DNA of 64,000 nt, from NCBI GenBank assembly GCA_013368375.1, contig JAACJP010000022.1:186001-250000 (forward strand). The letters are read 5' to 3'. The position numbers and the translations under genes are program-made. Positions 23,241 to 36,029 of this stretch are shown here, piece by piece. Positions within the stretch are counted from its first letter, which is position 1; every line of letters begins with the position of its first letter. The notes under the pieces were generated by a model. It did not search any database, was not told the DNA's origin, and worked only from the letters and a program-made list of their open reading frames with translations. The DNA is from Tricholomella constricta (Eukaryota; Basidiomycota; Agaricomycetes; Agaricales; Lyophyllaceae).

Positions 23241-23754
23241 AAGACTGCCATGAAGCATTCGGAGCGATGCGGGAGAGTTGTTTTGTTCCTTTCGCACTAA
23301 GTATGGCTCGGACGGATATCGAGCCCACACGACGCCCGCACGCAGTGTCTTCAAGTTTTCTCAGGCGGTGCAATCCAGCGGGGGCGGATTCAAGATTGAA
23401 GCTGAAGTTGACAGGGGAACAGCGACCCGCCGAACGAGTAGGAGATACAAGTCCATTAAACATGATCGTGCGCGATGTGTCGTCAAAAAACGAGATGCGA
23501 TGTGGAATGATACTAACGATGACGATGAAGATGTGGGAGAAGGGGGCGGGGTATGTATGGTGTATGGCGTAAACAGCGTGTCGTATCTCGATAACGACAT
23601 TAGAGTGTGCAGTAGTAAATGTTTGACGTGGAGAGCTGGCGGCGTAGACAGTGGCATGCAGAATAAGATAACACAACAGAAAGAAGAAAAAAAGAAAAGA
23701 GAGAAAGAGAAAACAAGAGAAGAAGAAAACAAAACAGCATCGCCTAAGCCTCGC

Positions 23755-26700
23755 TCACGCAAGTGCCTGAACCCCTTCATCCCAATCCCCCTTGGCCACA
23801 TTCCCAACCCCACGACACACCGAACACGCAACCTCCACCGCACCTCCTTCCTCTTCCCCCTCCCTCACAACCGACGCCTCCGCCCCCCTCATCCCAACCC
23901 GCGCCGCACTCACCAAGCACGCCGGGTGGAACGTATGTGCACACAACAACCCCGCCCCTTCCTCTCCTCCTTCCACTCCCTCTTTCCCTTCCTTCCCCTT
24001 CCCCTCCCCCGGCGCCCGTATCCAAAGCTGCCGCCGCGCAGCCTCACTAAGCCCTGCCACAACCGGCTCCTCATCCGACGGGCCCACCCCACAGCTCACA
24101 TCAGAGCACCTCAACCCCGCCTCCCGCTCCCGCCGCTCAATGCGCTGCCGCAGCGTCGGCCCCGGCGCAGGCGGGAGCGTCCACGCCTTCCGCTCCCGTG
24201 CCGGCGCGTTGAACGGCATTCCGGGCATGTGGGTGAACATCGGTGGCGGCAGGTTGATGTTGCCGGTGGCGGTGGGGTTGGCGTCGGTACGCATGCGGAC
24301 GCCTGTGGGTGCAAAGGGGTTGAACAGGAGCGGGAAGAGGGACGCGAGGGGGTGGGGCATTGGTCGTTGTTGTGGCTGGGGATTTGCGTTTGCGTTGGCG
24401 GGATCAGGATGTGCGGGCGTAGGTGCAGGTGAAGGTTCGGGGCCAGCCTCATCCGTCGTAGATGCCGTCACCGGCAATGTGTTTGTATTCTGGCTCGAGT
24501 TTTCACTCGCGTTCGCGTTCGCGTCCGTGTTCATCTGCGGCGGGCGCTGCCCACCGAGCTGCCCAAACAACGCCGCGAAAAAGTCCTGAGGGATCTGTCC
24601 CCGATCCACCGGTGGCGGCGGCAGCTGCCCCTGCCCTTGCGGTTGTGGTTGCGCTTGGCCCTGAGCTTGCCCAGGTGCAGAAGCAGGTTCCCCGTCCCCT
24701 GCTTGTCCTTGCGTCGGCTGGGCACCCATCCCAGCAGAGGCAAACAACGACGCAAACGCCTCGCTCACCGATCGCGCCGCAAACTGCGCATTCCCGGTCC
24801 TGACAGGTCCCCCGAACCCAGGCCACGCCGGGAGCCGCGGCGGCTGGTGCTGGTGTGGGGGGTGTGCGCCCGCGTCCTCGCGGAGAGCATCCGTATCCGC
24901 ATCCATCGTCCCATCCGTACCCATACCCATATCCATACCTATATCCATATCCCTTATCGCCTCCGCCTCCGCCTCCAAGTCCTCCATGCCCATGCCCATG
25001 CCCATGCGCGCACGCAGCCCATCCGCGTTCGCGTTCGCGTCGTCGGGGTTGGGATTGGGATTGGCCCCCGCAGGGTTCATGCCAGGGAGCGTACCACCCA
25101 TATTACCCATCTGAGGCGCAGGCGCGCCTCCCTCCGCAAATGTAAACCCTGGCCCCTGCCCGAACCCCATCGGCATCGGCGGCCCGCGGATGAACACATC
25201 GAACCCGATGATAAAATTGTGCTGGGGTCCTCGAGGCGGCGGTGCGGGTGCGGGTCCAGGTCCAGGCGCGGGTGCAGGCGCGTGCTCTGTCTCTGTACGA
25301 GCAAAAACAAACGAAGCGGCACCGGCATCGTCAGTTACACCGTTCATCTCCATCATCACAATCGCAGACTCACCTTCGCTGTTGTTACCGTGTTCACTGA
25401 CAGGCGCAGTAGGCACTTGGCCTCCTCCTGCCGAGTCGTCGCCGTTGGCCTGCTCCTGCGAGTCCGCCTCGAGCAGCTCGGCCAACTCGCGCTCCTGCCG
25501 CTCATGTATGCGCTGCTGAAACTCCTCCGGCACGCGCACGACGTCCTCCGTGTGCGTGTCGTCGCCTTCACCTGCTACTGCTTCTCCCGTTCCTGCTCCT
25601 GCTTCTACCCCTGCTCCTGGCACTCCCATCCCAGGTGCATTCGCGTTTGTCGGTGCGCGCCGTCTGAATTGGCGCGGCGTCGCACTGAGCCCCTCGGGGT
25701 CGACGTTAAAGCGGCATGTTGGGCATGTGGTCTGCCGGGGGCGCGCAAACCAAGGAATGAGACACGCGGCGTGGAAGACGTGAGCGCAAGGGAGGGACAC
25801 GATTTTGGGATGGTGTCGCTCCGGCTTGGACTCGGATTCGTGTGTCTCTTCATTGTTCGAGCCGGAGCTTTGACTGGACGGTGACGAGGGGTCGGACGGG
25901 CCTGTCGATGACGACGGCGATGGCTCTTGCTGCGCGGCCTGCTCTTGCTGTTGCTCCTTCTCCTTCTCCTCCAAGCCAAACCCACCGCCCTCCCCATCCA
26001 GAAGCCGATCCCAGCAAATAGCACACCCGACTTCCCCACCCTCTACATCCGTCCCAAGCGCCTCAAGCCGCCGCACAAGCCCCTCCGGCACCTCCTCAAG
26101 CGCGTCCACAAGCCGCTTCGCGCGCTCCGGGTCCTCGACCTCGCGCTCCCCGCCCATCGCAAGCAGCGTGAGGAAGTCGCGGAACGCCGCGAAGCCGGTG
26201 CCCGTGGCCATTCCCGCGCCCATTCCCATTCCCATGGGCGGCGGCGGAAAGGGGGGAAGGATGGGCACGCCGTCTGCGCCTTGAGGGAAGGGGTGCATGG
26301 TGGGCATACCGTCGAGGTCGATGGTGATAGCGACGCCACCGAAGAAGGGTGGCGGCGCTGGGCCTGGACCCGGGTTATCGTTGTTGTCGGTATTGTTGTT
26401 GTTATCAGGCCCGGCAGCGGTGTTATTGTTGTCGTCGTCATTAGCAGGAGGAGTAGAGTCGAGGGCGTCGCGATGGGCAGTGTCTGCGGGGGTTGTGAGG
26501 ATGGTGGGGTTGTTGAAAGTAGTGTGAATGCGCGGGTCAGTGGCAGACGGGTGTTGTCGGGGAGTTGGACTTGGAGTTGAATTGGTGGCGATACGCTGGG
26601 AGGGGTGCCTCCGGTCGCGCTCGTCGTCGTCATCGTCGTCTACCCGTGCACGGCGATTAATGCGGGAGGCAGTGGCCTCGTGAGGGGGGATACTAGAAGC

Positions 26701-26835
26701 TGAGTCATCGGTATCGTTGGAGTCGTGGACGGCCTGCATCTCGACGTCGTTGGGTTCGTTGGCGTCGTGTGTAGTGCTATTGGTGTTGTGCTCTGAAGGG
26801 GGCATGTCGTGGTCGTCGTTGTAGGCAGCGAGCAC
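23755..26835 (-). CDS. RING-finger protein, GC-rich and low complexity (probable E3 ubiquitin ligase)
   Basis: A single open frame of 1,026 codons. Near residue 270 a RING-H2 begins (GCAICWDRLL). After about 75 residues of Glu/Gln/Ser-rich insert it resumes at LPCAHVFHAACLIPWFAR and CPTCRFNVDPEGL. The final 130 residues hold a second, poorer RING-like set (LRCSDVSCG, LLCAHTFHPACLVSAAR, VACSVCRGVG), again with a long insert. Between them lie Gly/Pro/Gln/Met-rich tracts (e.g. MGMGMGAGM, GQAQGQAQPQPQGQGQ) that are probably disordered. RING-H2 proteins usually act as ubiquitin ligases; substrates cannot be inferred. An upstream exon before MLAAYNDDHD cannot be excluded. Long antisense frames here are by-products of the GC-rich low-complexity sequence. 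Confidence 0.85.
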   Translation of the reverse strand: MLAAYNDDHDMPPSEHNTNSTTHDANEPNDVEMQAVHDSNDTDDSASSIPPHEATASRINRRARVDDDDDDERDRRHPSQRIATNSTPSPTPRQHPSATDPRIHTTFNNPTILTTPADTAHRDALDSTPPANDDDNNNTAAGPDNNNNTDNNDNPGPGPAPPPFFGGVAITIDLDGMPTMHPFPQGADGVPILPPFPPPPMGMGMGAGMATGTGFAAFRDFLTLLAMGGEREVEDPERAKRLVDALEEVPEGLVRRLEALGTDVEGGEVGCAICWDRLLDGEGGGFGLEEKEKEQQQEQAAQQEPSPSSSTGPSDPSSPSSQSSGSNNEETHESESKPERHHPKIVSLPCAHVFHAACLIPWFARPRQTTCPTCRFNVDPEGLSATPRQFRRRAPTNANAPGMGVPGAGVEAGAGTGEAVAGEGDDTHTEDVVRVPEEFQQRIHERQERELAELLEADSQEQANGDDSAGGGQVPTAPVSEHGNNSEGESAIVMMEMNGVTDDAGAASFVFARTETEHAPAPAPGPGPAPAPPPRGPQHNFIIGFDVFIRGPPMPMGFGQGPGFTFAEGGAPAPQMGNMGGTLPGMNPAGANPNPNPDDANANADGLRARMGMGMGMEDLEAEAEAIRDMDIGMDMGMGTDGTMDADTDALREDAGAHPPHQHQPPRLPAWPGFGGPVRTGNAQFAARSVSEAFASLFASAGMGAQPTQGQAGDGEPASAPGQAQGQAQPQPQGQGQLPPPPVDRGQIPQDFFAALFGQLGGQRPPQMNTDANANASENSSQNTNTLPVTASTTDEAGPEPSPAPTPAHPDPANANANPQPQQRPMPHPLASLFPLLFNPFAPTGVRMRTDANPTATGNINLPPPMFTHMPGMPFNAPARERKAWTLPPAPGPTLRQRIERREREAGLRCSDVSCGVGPSDEEPVVAGLSEAARRQLWIRAPGEGKGKEGKEGVEGGEEGAGLLCAHTFHPACLVSAARVGMRGAEASVVREGEEEGGAVEVACSVCRGVGNVAKGDWDEGVQALA

Positions 26836-28624
26836 GGATATCGTGGTCGAGTGTTGCCCCTTGTTTGCGGTAATCTAGAAGATCCAAGAAGACAAAGTAC
26901 TGTTATGTAATCCAATACTCGATCAATTGCTTTATTGAATTTGCCCCCATTCCGAGTCCGCTTCATTTTCCTTCCCAAGCCCGTACGTACGGATTGCGGC
27001 TCCGCTGCGCAATCACCGCTTTTTAGGACAGATGTCGAGGGTGGGGAGGTGCACGAAAACCGCGCGCTGGTCTGCATCCGTTGCATTTACAAAAGAGCGC
27101 GTGGAGCTCGGCCACGACTTCGGACTGTGAGTGATCCGAGCTTGTAGCTTGCAAATTTCAAATTACGGCCTCATGGCTAGGAAATGGCTTGCCATTACAG
27201 GATCTGACGCGCATATATTCTTAAACGTAGGACGCGCTGGGGTCTGGTGGACAAAAAGGCCCAAGTCTCTCGAGTCTTGATATCGTCGCGACATGACGCG
27301 TTACGCACGTGACAACTGCGGCGACACATGATCTCCAAATGGCAAATGAGTCCTTTCGAGTCAGTCCTTCACAGCCTTTCCACAATAAGGCGTCTGCGGG
27401 TCTGCCATTTAATGCTCCCCCCAATTGTTTCCCCCCCACCCCCCACTCGTTTTTGTCAATCCCCGCCTGCAAGCCGCGAAAACCAACAAGTTACCTTGCA
27501 ATTGCCTTCGAACCTTCATATATGCATCACCTGGTGGCCAGTAGCGTCCTCGTCTATGCGTCAATTTGCCGGTTGCAGATCGCACCCGCATTCGACTGCC
27601 ACATCTGATCATATCTCTATGTTTTTATCTACCTGGGTGGCGTCTATGCCCTTGACTACGGACTGGTCGCTTCTGAATCTGGGCAGAACCAGAACTTTGA
27701 CGCCCTACACTCGAAGATCACATACGTTCCCATAAAGCAGGATGGGGGACCCCCACTTAGCCTGTTCATCGGTGATGGTGAAAGCACCACTGTCGTCTGC
27801 CTTATGTATACCCTCCCTCTTGCTGTAGTCTTCCCAGCTAGATCCACCAGACCCTCTAAGGAATTCTCGAGCCTAAAACCTCGCCTCTATACACCATCAC
27901 CACTCCGGTCTCACACGGGGTGCAGGCGCTCCGTTTTCCTCGGTGTCACAGAACACACGCTCGCGCGCCACAGCCGTTCTGTTGGCTCTCTCTTGCTTAT
28001 CGAGCGCACACGAGCCCTAAGCACCCCTTCTCTCGCAGCTGGTGCTGATGGAAGATTGAATCTCTATCGATCATGTTTCGTTGCTCCCCCCTTTCTGCCA
28101 CCTGCCCCCCGCCGTTTGCGGTTGTATCGGGACACGGGCATCTGGTGTCCTTCTTCTTGGAACATGGATGATCCACTTCCACCCACCATACTCTGTTAAG
28201 ATTTGGGCCCCCGGATACCACTACCACCAGGAGCCATGAATCGGTTGAAATCTTGCCCGTGTACTTCGGTCTATGTGTTTATGCCAGGGATGAAAGACGA
28301 GGCAATGCCGTTTGCTGAACGGATCATATCGACAGGTAATCATCAACCGAACGATACACGAGAAGGCTAGCTACTGTACTGGAGAAAATGGAATCGTCGT
28401 CACTGTCGTAATGAACGGATGATTGGCAAAGGGCTAAACGAATATTGAGGGGAGGGGAGGAGGGGATTACATGTGGTGGCGCGTAAGGACCGTAGGTAGT
28501 GAGTATGAGTATGCAAAAATGTCCCGAGGTGAGCGAATCGTTGAGACCGATACGAAAAACTAAAAAATGTTATACACAGACAGCGCCCAGTCCGGGGAGA
28601 AAAAAAGGAAAGAAAGAAAGATCA
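26836..28624. other. Intergenic region upstream of the RING gene
   Basis: I see no supported gene. The stretch holds pyrimidine- and C-rich tracts (around 27415-27450) and short open frames without motifs. It should contain the RING-gene promoter and the 3' end of the DUF6699-like gene. Confidence 0.4.
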
Positions 28625-31214
28625 CTACAAAGACCTCTCCTGCGGGTGCTCCACCTCCAATTTCCACACCCCGTCCCTCCTTGTGAGACCCTTCAGCAAG
28701 CGCTTCGTCCTAAGGAGATCCACGCGACACATCCCTCGCCTATGCTCTTCATACTGGTTGGGGCTGTCATTGCAGCGCTGCATGAACGCCGGCTGGGACT
28801 GCGCAACAACATGTTTTCCAATAAGCGTCTTCTCCCCATCCGTGAGCGGAACATGGTAGGTCTCGTAGATCGCCTGATAGACGTCGATGCACCGCAGCCC
28901 CTCCGCACGACTGACATAGACAGGCCACCGCCAGAGCTCCCGCTCCTCGCACACGATCTTCATGTCCGTCACCACGCAGTGCGGCGACACGGGCGTTTTC
29001 AGCTCCTCTGGCCTCATCGGCCTCCGTGGGGTCCCGATTGGGCGCACCACGGGTCCTCGCGGTGGCATTATGGTGTCCAGAGCGTAGATGGCGAGTTCCG
29101 TAGGGTCGAAGGCGAGATCGAAGAATAGTATGGGCCGGGGCGGCCGTTGGCGCGAAACCTTCCTGTGTTCGAGCAATGGCCAGCTGAGTGCAACGTGTGG
29201 CTCCTTCTGCGGTTCTGAAAAAAAAACACGTTGTCTGGGGTCAGCTAGGTGATCACGATCTTGGAGTTTGTGGTCACGCACCGGTGGTCCTGGTGATGTG
29301 GGGCCGCACATAGGTTGGTGCTGCTGCTGCTGCGTCCGGGTGTGGTGGTGGTGGCCCTGGGGGTGCATAGCCAGAGAAGCTGTGATGCCGAGACCGTGAA
29401 TAATCCGTTGCGCCTATCGTCATCATCAGCATGTATGTAACGACTTCTGAACGATGTCTGACCATAATGCTGATTCATGGGGGGAGCGCCGTTAGTGTCC
29501 GGATAAACGGGATGTGTCGCCGCTGAAGGTATTGTCGGTCGATGAGCACAGCACAGATACGACGGGGGATGCAAGAAACTGACCTCGATTGCGTGCAAAA
29601 TGCTCGTATCCTAGTGGCGGCTGCTGGTGCTGTGCCAGTGGATGCATAGCTCGAGACGCAAATGAGTCTTCGGCAAAGAATTCGCTATCCCGCGGAAGAA
29701 CAAATTACCTTGCTGAAAATCTTGTGGCGCAACGCCGTACCTGCCGGAATACGAACGCGACAAACCTAGTGATGTGACGGTGACAGTTGACACGATGAAC
29801 ATGTACCACCGATTACGAGAACATTACCTTCAGCGTTCGAAAGCCCTCCTCCATACCCTCCCGCATGCCTGCTGGATGGAGCACGGGACAACCCTTCGCA
29901 ACGCGGAGGTAAGTCGAAATTATTTATCTCACGTAAGATGGTCAAATTTCACCTTCGTTGTCGGACATTCCTCCGTCTCCATACCTGCTGGGATGTCCAT
30001 GATGACGCGCCGGCGCTATCGGAATGTGACGATCGTTAGCGGGGCTGATTACGAACCACAGGGACCTGCTTACCGTGCGCGGGATGCTGTGGAGGAATGA
30101 CAGGCCAGTGGCCTGGGTATTGCGACGGATGTTGCGACGGGTGCGTCGCATAGTACGGGCCGTTCATGGACATGACAGGCGCAGGTGCATGAGTTGGGTA
30201 GCCCGGCGGTACGATTGGTCTTCCAGACGCTATATTCGCTCCGATCATCAGCGATCCCAGCAATGATTTCGAAGGCGGGGGAGACGTGCCTTGTGGAATG
30301 ATGGGAGGCGCCAAGGGCTTATACCTCGACTGCGCAGCAGTTTGCGATGCTGGCCAGAGATCGCACGTCAGCGAGCGGAGCACACTGGTTGCGATGCCCC
30401 CAAGCATACTGTTCTCCGTGTCGTCCTCACCTGCTAATGGGTGAGAAGTAACTTTCTCCTTCATGGCGGGTGTGTTGTTGAAGTCTGCACGGGGCAAGAT
30501 AAAGGATCAGTGTCATCCGTGGAACCGTTCGAACCTATCAAGGTATAGTAACGTGACCCACCTCGCCTACCGAGTTCATCCAAATTAGCAGGCCAGCCTT
30601 TGGGGTATGGTGGAACTAGAGATAACGAGTAAGCGAACGATCCCGGTATTTCCGCGTGTCTGTGCTCACTGAATATCTCGGGTTTATTATGATCCTGTTC
30701 AGTAAATGGCTTGGGAGGTTTAAGGATGCCTGGAACGAACGCTCTGATCAGAAGGTCCTCCAGGTATTGAACAGATATCACACCTTTGAGCGGAGCTTTG
30801 GTCGCCTTTGACGATGTCCTCTCCAGGGTCTTGTGGCCTTCGCGCGATGAGAGATAGCCTGCTTCTCCATCGTCGTTCGGGGCTACTGGCTTCGATTGTT
30901 TCACTTCTGTGCATCCAGTATCAATAGGCGCGCTTCAGGCTATGGGCACTTATTACAGTACCTTCCAAGGGACTGATTGTCGGCGATGCTCTTCTCCTGG
31001 AGGATTGTCTCGTCGGCGGGGCACCAGATGCTACTGGATGACGGTCCTTCGATCGCTGGTCTGGCTTTACACCGGAGTTCGCAGTGGTAACAACCTCTGC
31101 CCTCCAAAGTGTCTTCGATGCTGTCTTGACTGGGGTCTCGTCCGGGAGAGAGATGCTACCCAGCTTCGGCGTCGAGGGCTCACCGCTGGGACGACGTTTC
31201 GACCACTTAAACAT
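28625..31214 (-). CDS. DUF6699-like domain protein
   Basis: A multi-exon gene starting MFKWSKRRPSGEPSTPKLGS. Exon 1 splices through a GTACTG donor into VKQSKPVAPNDDGEAGYLSS. The middle is proline- and histidine-rich (QHPSQYPGHWPVIPPQHPAHG, PQGHHHHTRTQQQQHQP) and looks disordered. The C-terminal exon carries the folded part: LFFDLAFDPTELAIYALD, CEERELWRWPVYVSRAEG, CIDVYQAIYETYHVPLTDGE and a C-terminal Arg/Leu-rich helix. The pattern of a W-P-V strand followed by a VYQAIYETYHVPLT helix resembles the DUF6699 family common in mushroom fungi, whose function is unknown. The assignment is from memory of the pattern, not a search. Middle exon boundaries are approximate. Confidence 0.65.
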
Positions 31215-33182
31215 GGTGGCGGAAGGGAAAAGCGTATAGGTGGTCGTAAAGCGGAAAGCTAGTTCGTTAAAAGGAATCCCGGGGCCACGAGTTCACGGCG
31301 ACTGGCTGGAGCGTGGTTTTTTGATGTCTGTGGGCGACTCTTGAATCACAGCGTGGCGGTGAGGATCTCTACCTGGTCGTGGGCCGAAAGCTTGTGACGT
31401 CCAAGCCTTGTAAAGGGCCTCTGGGGTCCCCGCAGAGCTCCAGCCTGCTTATGTGGAAACAGTAGAACAGCAGGAGGCCTGTCTAACACGAGGCGATCTC
31501 AACGCGCCAATGAAGGTGCAATTAGCCTTCACGTGATGATAACGTGCCTGCCTCGCTTGCAGCTTCCTTGACATTTTTCAAGGTCGATCTGATTCGCAGT
31601 TTTGACTGTACTCTTCGGTCCTTGCCTCGCGCTGGATATCTGGAGACGTCACATTCGGCATACACGGCACCGTGGACGCCCTGTAGTATCACAGTTCCCT
31701 CGTTTGTTTAGAAGAGTCTCGTGTACGAATTCATCTGGCCGAACTACATACAACCCGTGACGTAGGCCTATAGAGTCCGATGTCGGTGCACCTTCGCGCC
31801 GCGCCAGTTTATGGCTAGGTCTGAAACGACGCCAACTAATGTCCGATGCGCTTGTCTCGACGAGCGGCCAAAGTTCGGGAACAGCGGAGGTTCCGCCCGG
31901 TTTAAATTTTGGCCCAAATCCGTTGCTTTGTGCGAGCGCTTGATATTCCTGGAATTTGACTTGAATTATGGTTCTCAGAAGCTTCGTCTCTAAAGTCCGC
32001 TGTGCTCTAAAGCCAGTCATAGGATCCGTGGTCTGCGCACCGGGTGAAAGTGATGTTCTGGCCTTAGTTGTATCTGCTAGACACTTGTCATGACTCAACG
32101 GAAGCAAAAAGCAGTGGCAAGGAAACAAGAAAACTCGTTCCTTTATCACAAGGTCTCAGGTCGTGGTTTGTGCATGAGACCTAAGGTTGTTGCTCGAAGT
32201 GCGAATGTGACAATCTTTTCTGGAGGAAGGTGGCCATGTATTCAAGTTATCACGACATGAGTCCAGGCACTAGTTCGGAGTTTTGTGCGCTATCGATCGA
32301 CACTGGAGTCACTTGCCAGGATATGTCTATCAGAAGATCACAACGTGTTTTGCGTCTGGAATGAACGTGATGACGGAGAGTACGAAGGTAAGAAAGAGGT
32401 CATAAGTAGCCCCAGCTCGCAGTGAACAAGCTATCAGCAGGGTCCCCTGGACTGAGTCTAAGATTATTACTGCCTGCGAGAAATTCGATCGTTCCTTGTA
32501 TTCAATCAGTCCGATCTGCGGGTCAATTTGAAAGGTACGAGCACTATGAGCATGGGAGCGATAAGGGCGTGGCTGGTTTCCTGGAACTTGGTCACCCTAC
32601 CTGACCTGATCGCCTGACCCTCGTAGCTCGGTAATCAGTACAGTGGCGTCGGCTTCGCGCCATTTATGCAGTCACCAGCTCATAGGTACTGGCGCACCGA
32701 GCAGAAACTGAAAGAATTGACACGAACGCTGCTGCTACCATGATCTAGACGAATATCTGGCCATGCAATCTAGGCAGCCAGCGGAGCGAAACGTGAAGGA
32801 AAAAGAAATGGTCAAGAACTTTAACGATATGCGTTCGAAGTTTCAAACTTTCCCATGTGGATGGCAGGGTGGAAGAAAGCGAAGGTGGCATGACGGTCGC
32901 GTCACGCGCAAGTCGCTCAACCTTCATGAGGGATTAGTACATACTATGCAGCTGGTTTCTCGATGATGGACATACGTTCTAATCGCAGTCGCAGAGTCTC
33001 GTCCTACTAAGTACCGGTAAGCAACGCGAGGAAGTGTAAATATTTCGCACAGCGTCGCGCCTGATTTGCGATCACGAGTCGCCGAGGGTTTCCTAAATGG
33101 GACACATTCGGACCCCGAAAAAAGTTTTGGTTTCCCAGGGCCATAGCTGCTCACTGTCTCCAACGACGACAAGACCGCCACA
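31215..33182. other. Gene-poor region between DUF6699-like gene and NOP56
   Basis: About 2 kb without a gene I can support. The best minus-strand frame (31649-32149) has no recognisable motif. The two flanking genes diverge, so both promoters lie here; no clear TATA box was picked out. Confidence 0.4.
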
Positions 33183-35014
33183 ATGGTCACCCACGTACTC
33201 TTTGAGTCGGCCTCTGGCTATGCTATCTTCGAGGCCAAGCTTATCGAGGACATTGGGTCCAAGTCCCGCGCCGTTCAGGACTCGATCAAGGACCTCTCAA
33301 AATTTGGAAAAATGGTGTCGTTGCTGAGCTTCTCACCCTTCAAAAGTGCTGCTCAGGCCCTGGAGAACGCGAACGATATTTCCGAGGGTATGTCTAAAAT
33401 TTTATTCAAGCTTTGTTGATCTAAGCCATCGAATAGGAATTGTTAACGAGTACCTGAAAAATCTCTTGGAACTGAACCTCGCCAAAACGTCCAAGAAATC
33501 CCCTGTTTCTCTCGCCGTCTCGGACAGTATACTCGCAGGCAACATAAAAAATGAAACCGGTATTTCTTGTGATGTCTCCGAAACAGCACAAGAACTCATC
33601 CGCGGTATTCGTCTACACGCCTCCAAGCTTTTGAAGGGCCTCCAAACCGATGACCTCCGGAAAGCTCAGCTTGGCCTGGGTCACTCATACTCACGCGCAA
33701 AGCTCAAGTTCAACGTGAACCGTATCGACAACATGATCATCCAAGCCATTGCCCTCCTCGACCAGCTCGACAAGGATGTCAATCTCTTTGCGATGCGCAT
33801 GAGAGAATGGTACGGTTACCACTTCCCCGAGCTCGTCCGTCTCGTCCCCGACAACCATCAATACGCTCTCGTTGCCCAATTCATTGGCGACAAAGACACC
33901 TTGGATGAGGAGAAGCTCCCAGATCTGGCCGCCATCATCGGCGACGACTCGACACTGGCCCAGAACATCCTCGATGCAGCCCGGGGCTCCATGGGCGCTG
34001 CCCTATCCGAAATTGACTTGCTCAACATCAACGCGTTCGCCGCGCGCGTGGTGTCCATCTCCGACTACCGCAAGTCGCTTATCTCGTATCTGGCGGAGAA
34101 GATGAACCTCGTCGCGCCCAGTTTGACGGCGCTCCTCGGGGAGCGGATCGGTGCCCGGCTCATCAGCCACGCAGGCAGCTTGACAAATTTGAGCAAGTAC
34201 CCTGCCAGCACGGTGCAGATTTTGGGCGCGGAGAAGGCTCTTTTCAGAGCACTGAAGACGAAGGGCAACACGCCAAAGGTATCTCCGTGCTCTCTCACGT
34301 TTGTAGGGTCGAAAGAATAACCAAGTCTCCAATCTAGTACGGTCTGCTATATCACTCGACGTTCATTGGCCGTGCAGGACCTAAACACAAAGGCCGCATC
34401 TCTCGTTTCCTCGCCAACAAATGCTCGATAGCATCACGGATAGATTGCTACTCCGGTTCGTGTTCTAGCTCTGCATACCTGCCACTGTGCCTTACATTTA
34501 CTTCTTGGTAGACAACCCGACTGCAAAATTCGGCGAGGCGCTGCGTGCCCAGGTGGAGGAGCGCCTTAACTTCTTCGAGACAGGGGCCCCACCTTCCAAG
34601 AACGCGGATGCCATTCGGAAGGTGCTAGAGGACCTTGCGATGGATGATGAGGAGGACGAGGATGTGGACATGGACGGCGAGGCGTTGACCACCCTAGAAG
34701 CGACCCCAAAGAAGGAGAAGAAGAAGAAAAGGAAGAGCGATGAGATGGACGTCGACGATGAGGAGGAGGTCTCGCCGAAGAAGGTCAAGCTGTCGAAAGA
34801 GGAGAAGAAGGCGCTGAAGAAGGCCAAGAAGGAGCAGGCCAAGAGCGAGGCGGCTGCAGATGTGAGTTCTGACACTCGTGGCGTGGACTCTACCTATGCC
34901 TAGCATGCTAACACACCCTCTTTCGAATAGGGCGAGCAGGGTTCCAAGAAGAAAAAGGAGAAGAAAGAGAAGAAAGAGAAGAAGGAGAAGAAGGAGAAGA
35001 AGGTCAAGGCGTGA
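33183..35014 (+). CDS. nop56: Nucleolar protein NOP56 (box C/D snoRNP core)
   Basis: Starts [19 protein letters not shown], the NOP56 N-terminal signature. It contains the Nop domain blocks ([79 protein letters not shown]). It then splices to [20 protein letters not shown] and [19 protein letters not shown]. The C-terminus has an acidic stretch ([14 protein letters not shown]) and a KKE repeat ending KEKKVKA, as in other NOP56 proteins. It scaffolds box C/D snoRNPs with NOP58, fibrillarin and Snu13, guiding rRNA 2'-O-methylation in the nucleolus. Five short exons are joined by 45-70 nt introns. None of the introns looks long enough to hold a snoRNA. Confidence 0.97.
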
Positions 35015-35817
35015 TCTCCCCTTCCTTGCCTCCTTTGTCGCTTTCCTTCTTGTATCTTATCTTGCATTTATATCCGGTTTCTTCGCTTCCATCGACGTCT
35101 GATTGAGATCATCCCTCCATTGACAGATTGTACCATGTACATCGAAGAAGGCGCTTTCATTGTTCATGCCCACACCTTCGTTGACGGAATGTCTGGCCTG
35201 AGAAGCCTCTAGCAGAGCAGGCCCACCCTCGTTTATGAAAAATATGTGACTCTTCATCGTTGAAGTCTATGATCTCCCATTGCCCCATAAATTCGCAGAA
35301 ACTGTGTTTTCACGGTTGATTGCCTCAAGATAGGATACGGACGTCGATACAGAATGAATGTCCCCTTGGATCAAAGTTCGAACGTTCGCTTCCGACCCCC
35401 AATTGAACGTCGCTCAAACATCGTCGAGCACTTCTCTTTCGAATACTATTCCAGAGACATAGACCCCATTTCACACGAACGAACCGGTTTGCGAAAACGA
35501 CGGGCCGGGCTCCATATAATTGCACAAGTGCCGTCGTAGGTCCCTGGTAGACTTCTCGCACAGCTTCAATCAGCTGCTCAGGTGCTCAGGCTATCTGCCC
35601 ATCAGGGTGTGTTCTGCATGAGGCGTAATTGTAAACTGTCCATCCCATGCACATGCTTCATCATCAATGATTCCGCGAACTCGGTTCTGTCATTCCTCTG
35701 CCAGGTGTTGCAGGGAAGGAAAGGGATCTAAAATCGACCAGATATACGTTCGATATACATAGGACATGTACAGGGCGACGACGAAAGACTAGTGACATGT
35801 TCCTCCTTGCACGTTGT
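35015..35817. other. Spacer between NOP56 and the tandem array
   Basis: No supported gene. A minus-strand frame at 35325-35561 shows no family. The array's sequence similarity begins close to 35818. Confidence 0.4.
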
Positions 35818-36029
35818 GTATAGCCGCCACTGTTAATCTCAGCGGCATGAAACCGTCGCGCGATTAACGGAGAAAGGTCCACGAGGCACGAAGTAGTAGA
35901 GCGTGATATCTCGTTCTCAGACTCGCGTACACAAGAGAGCAAGTAGTTTGAATTAAAAAGCCGCGAAAGTCCTGACAAGCGCGAAGGTCCGAGTAAACGC
36001 CAGCTACACGTCCTAACCATGCAGCCTTC

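Noticed and set aside
23278..25884. Long plus-strand open frames of up to 415 codons opposite the RING gene
   Set aside because: They are Arg/His/Pro-rich mirror frames of a GC-rich low-complexity minus-strand gene that has clear RING motifs.
33390..34930. Intronic box C/D snoRNAs within NOP56
   Set aside because: Introns are only about 45-70 nt and show no clear C and D box pair.
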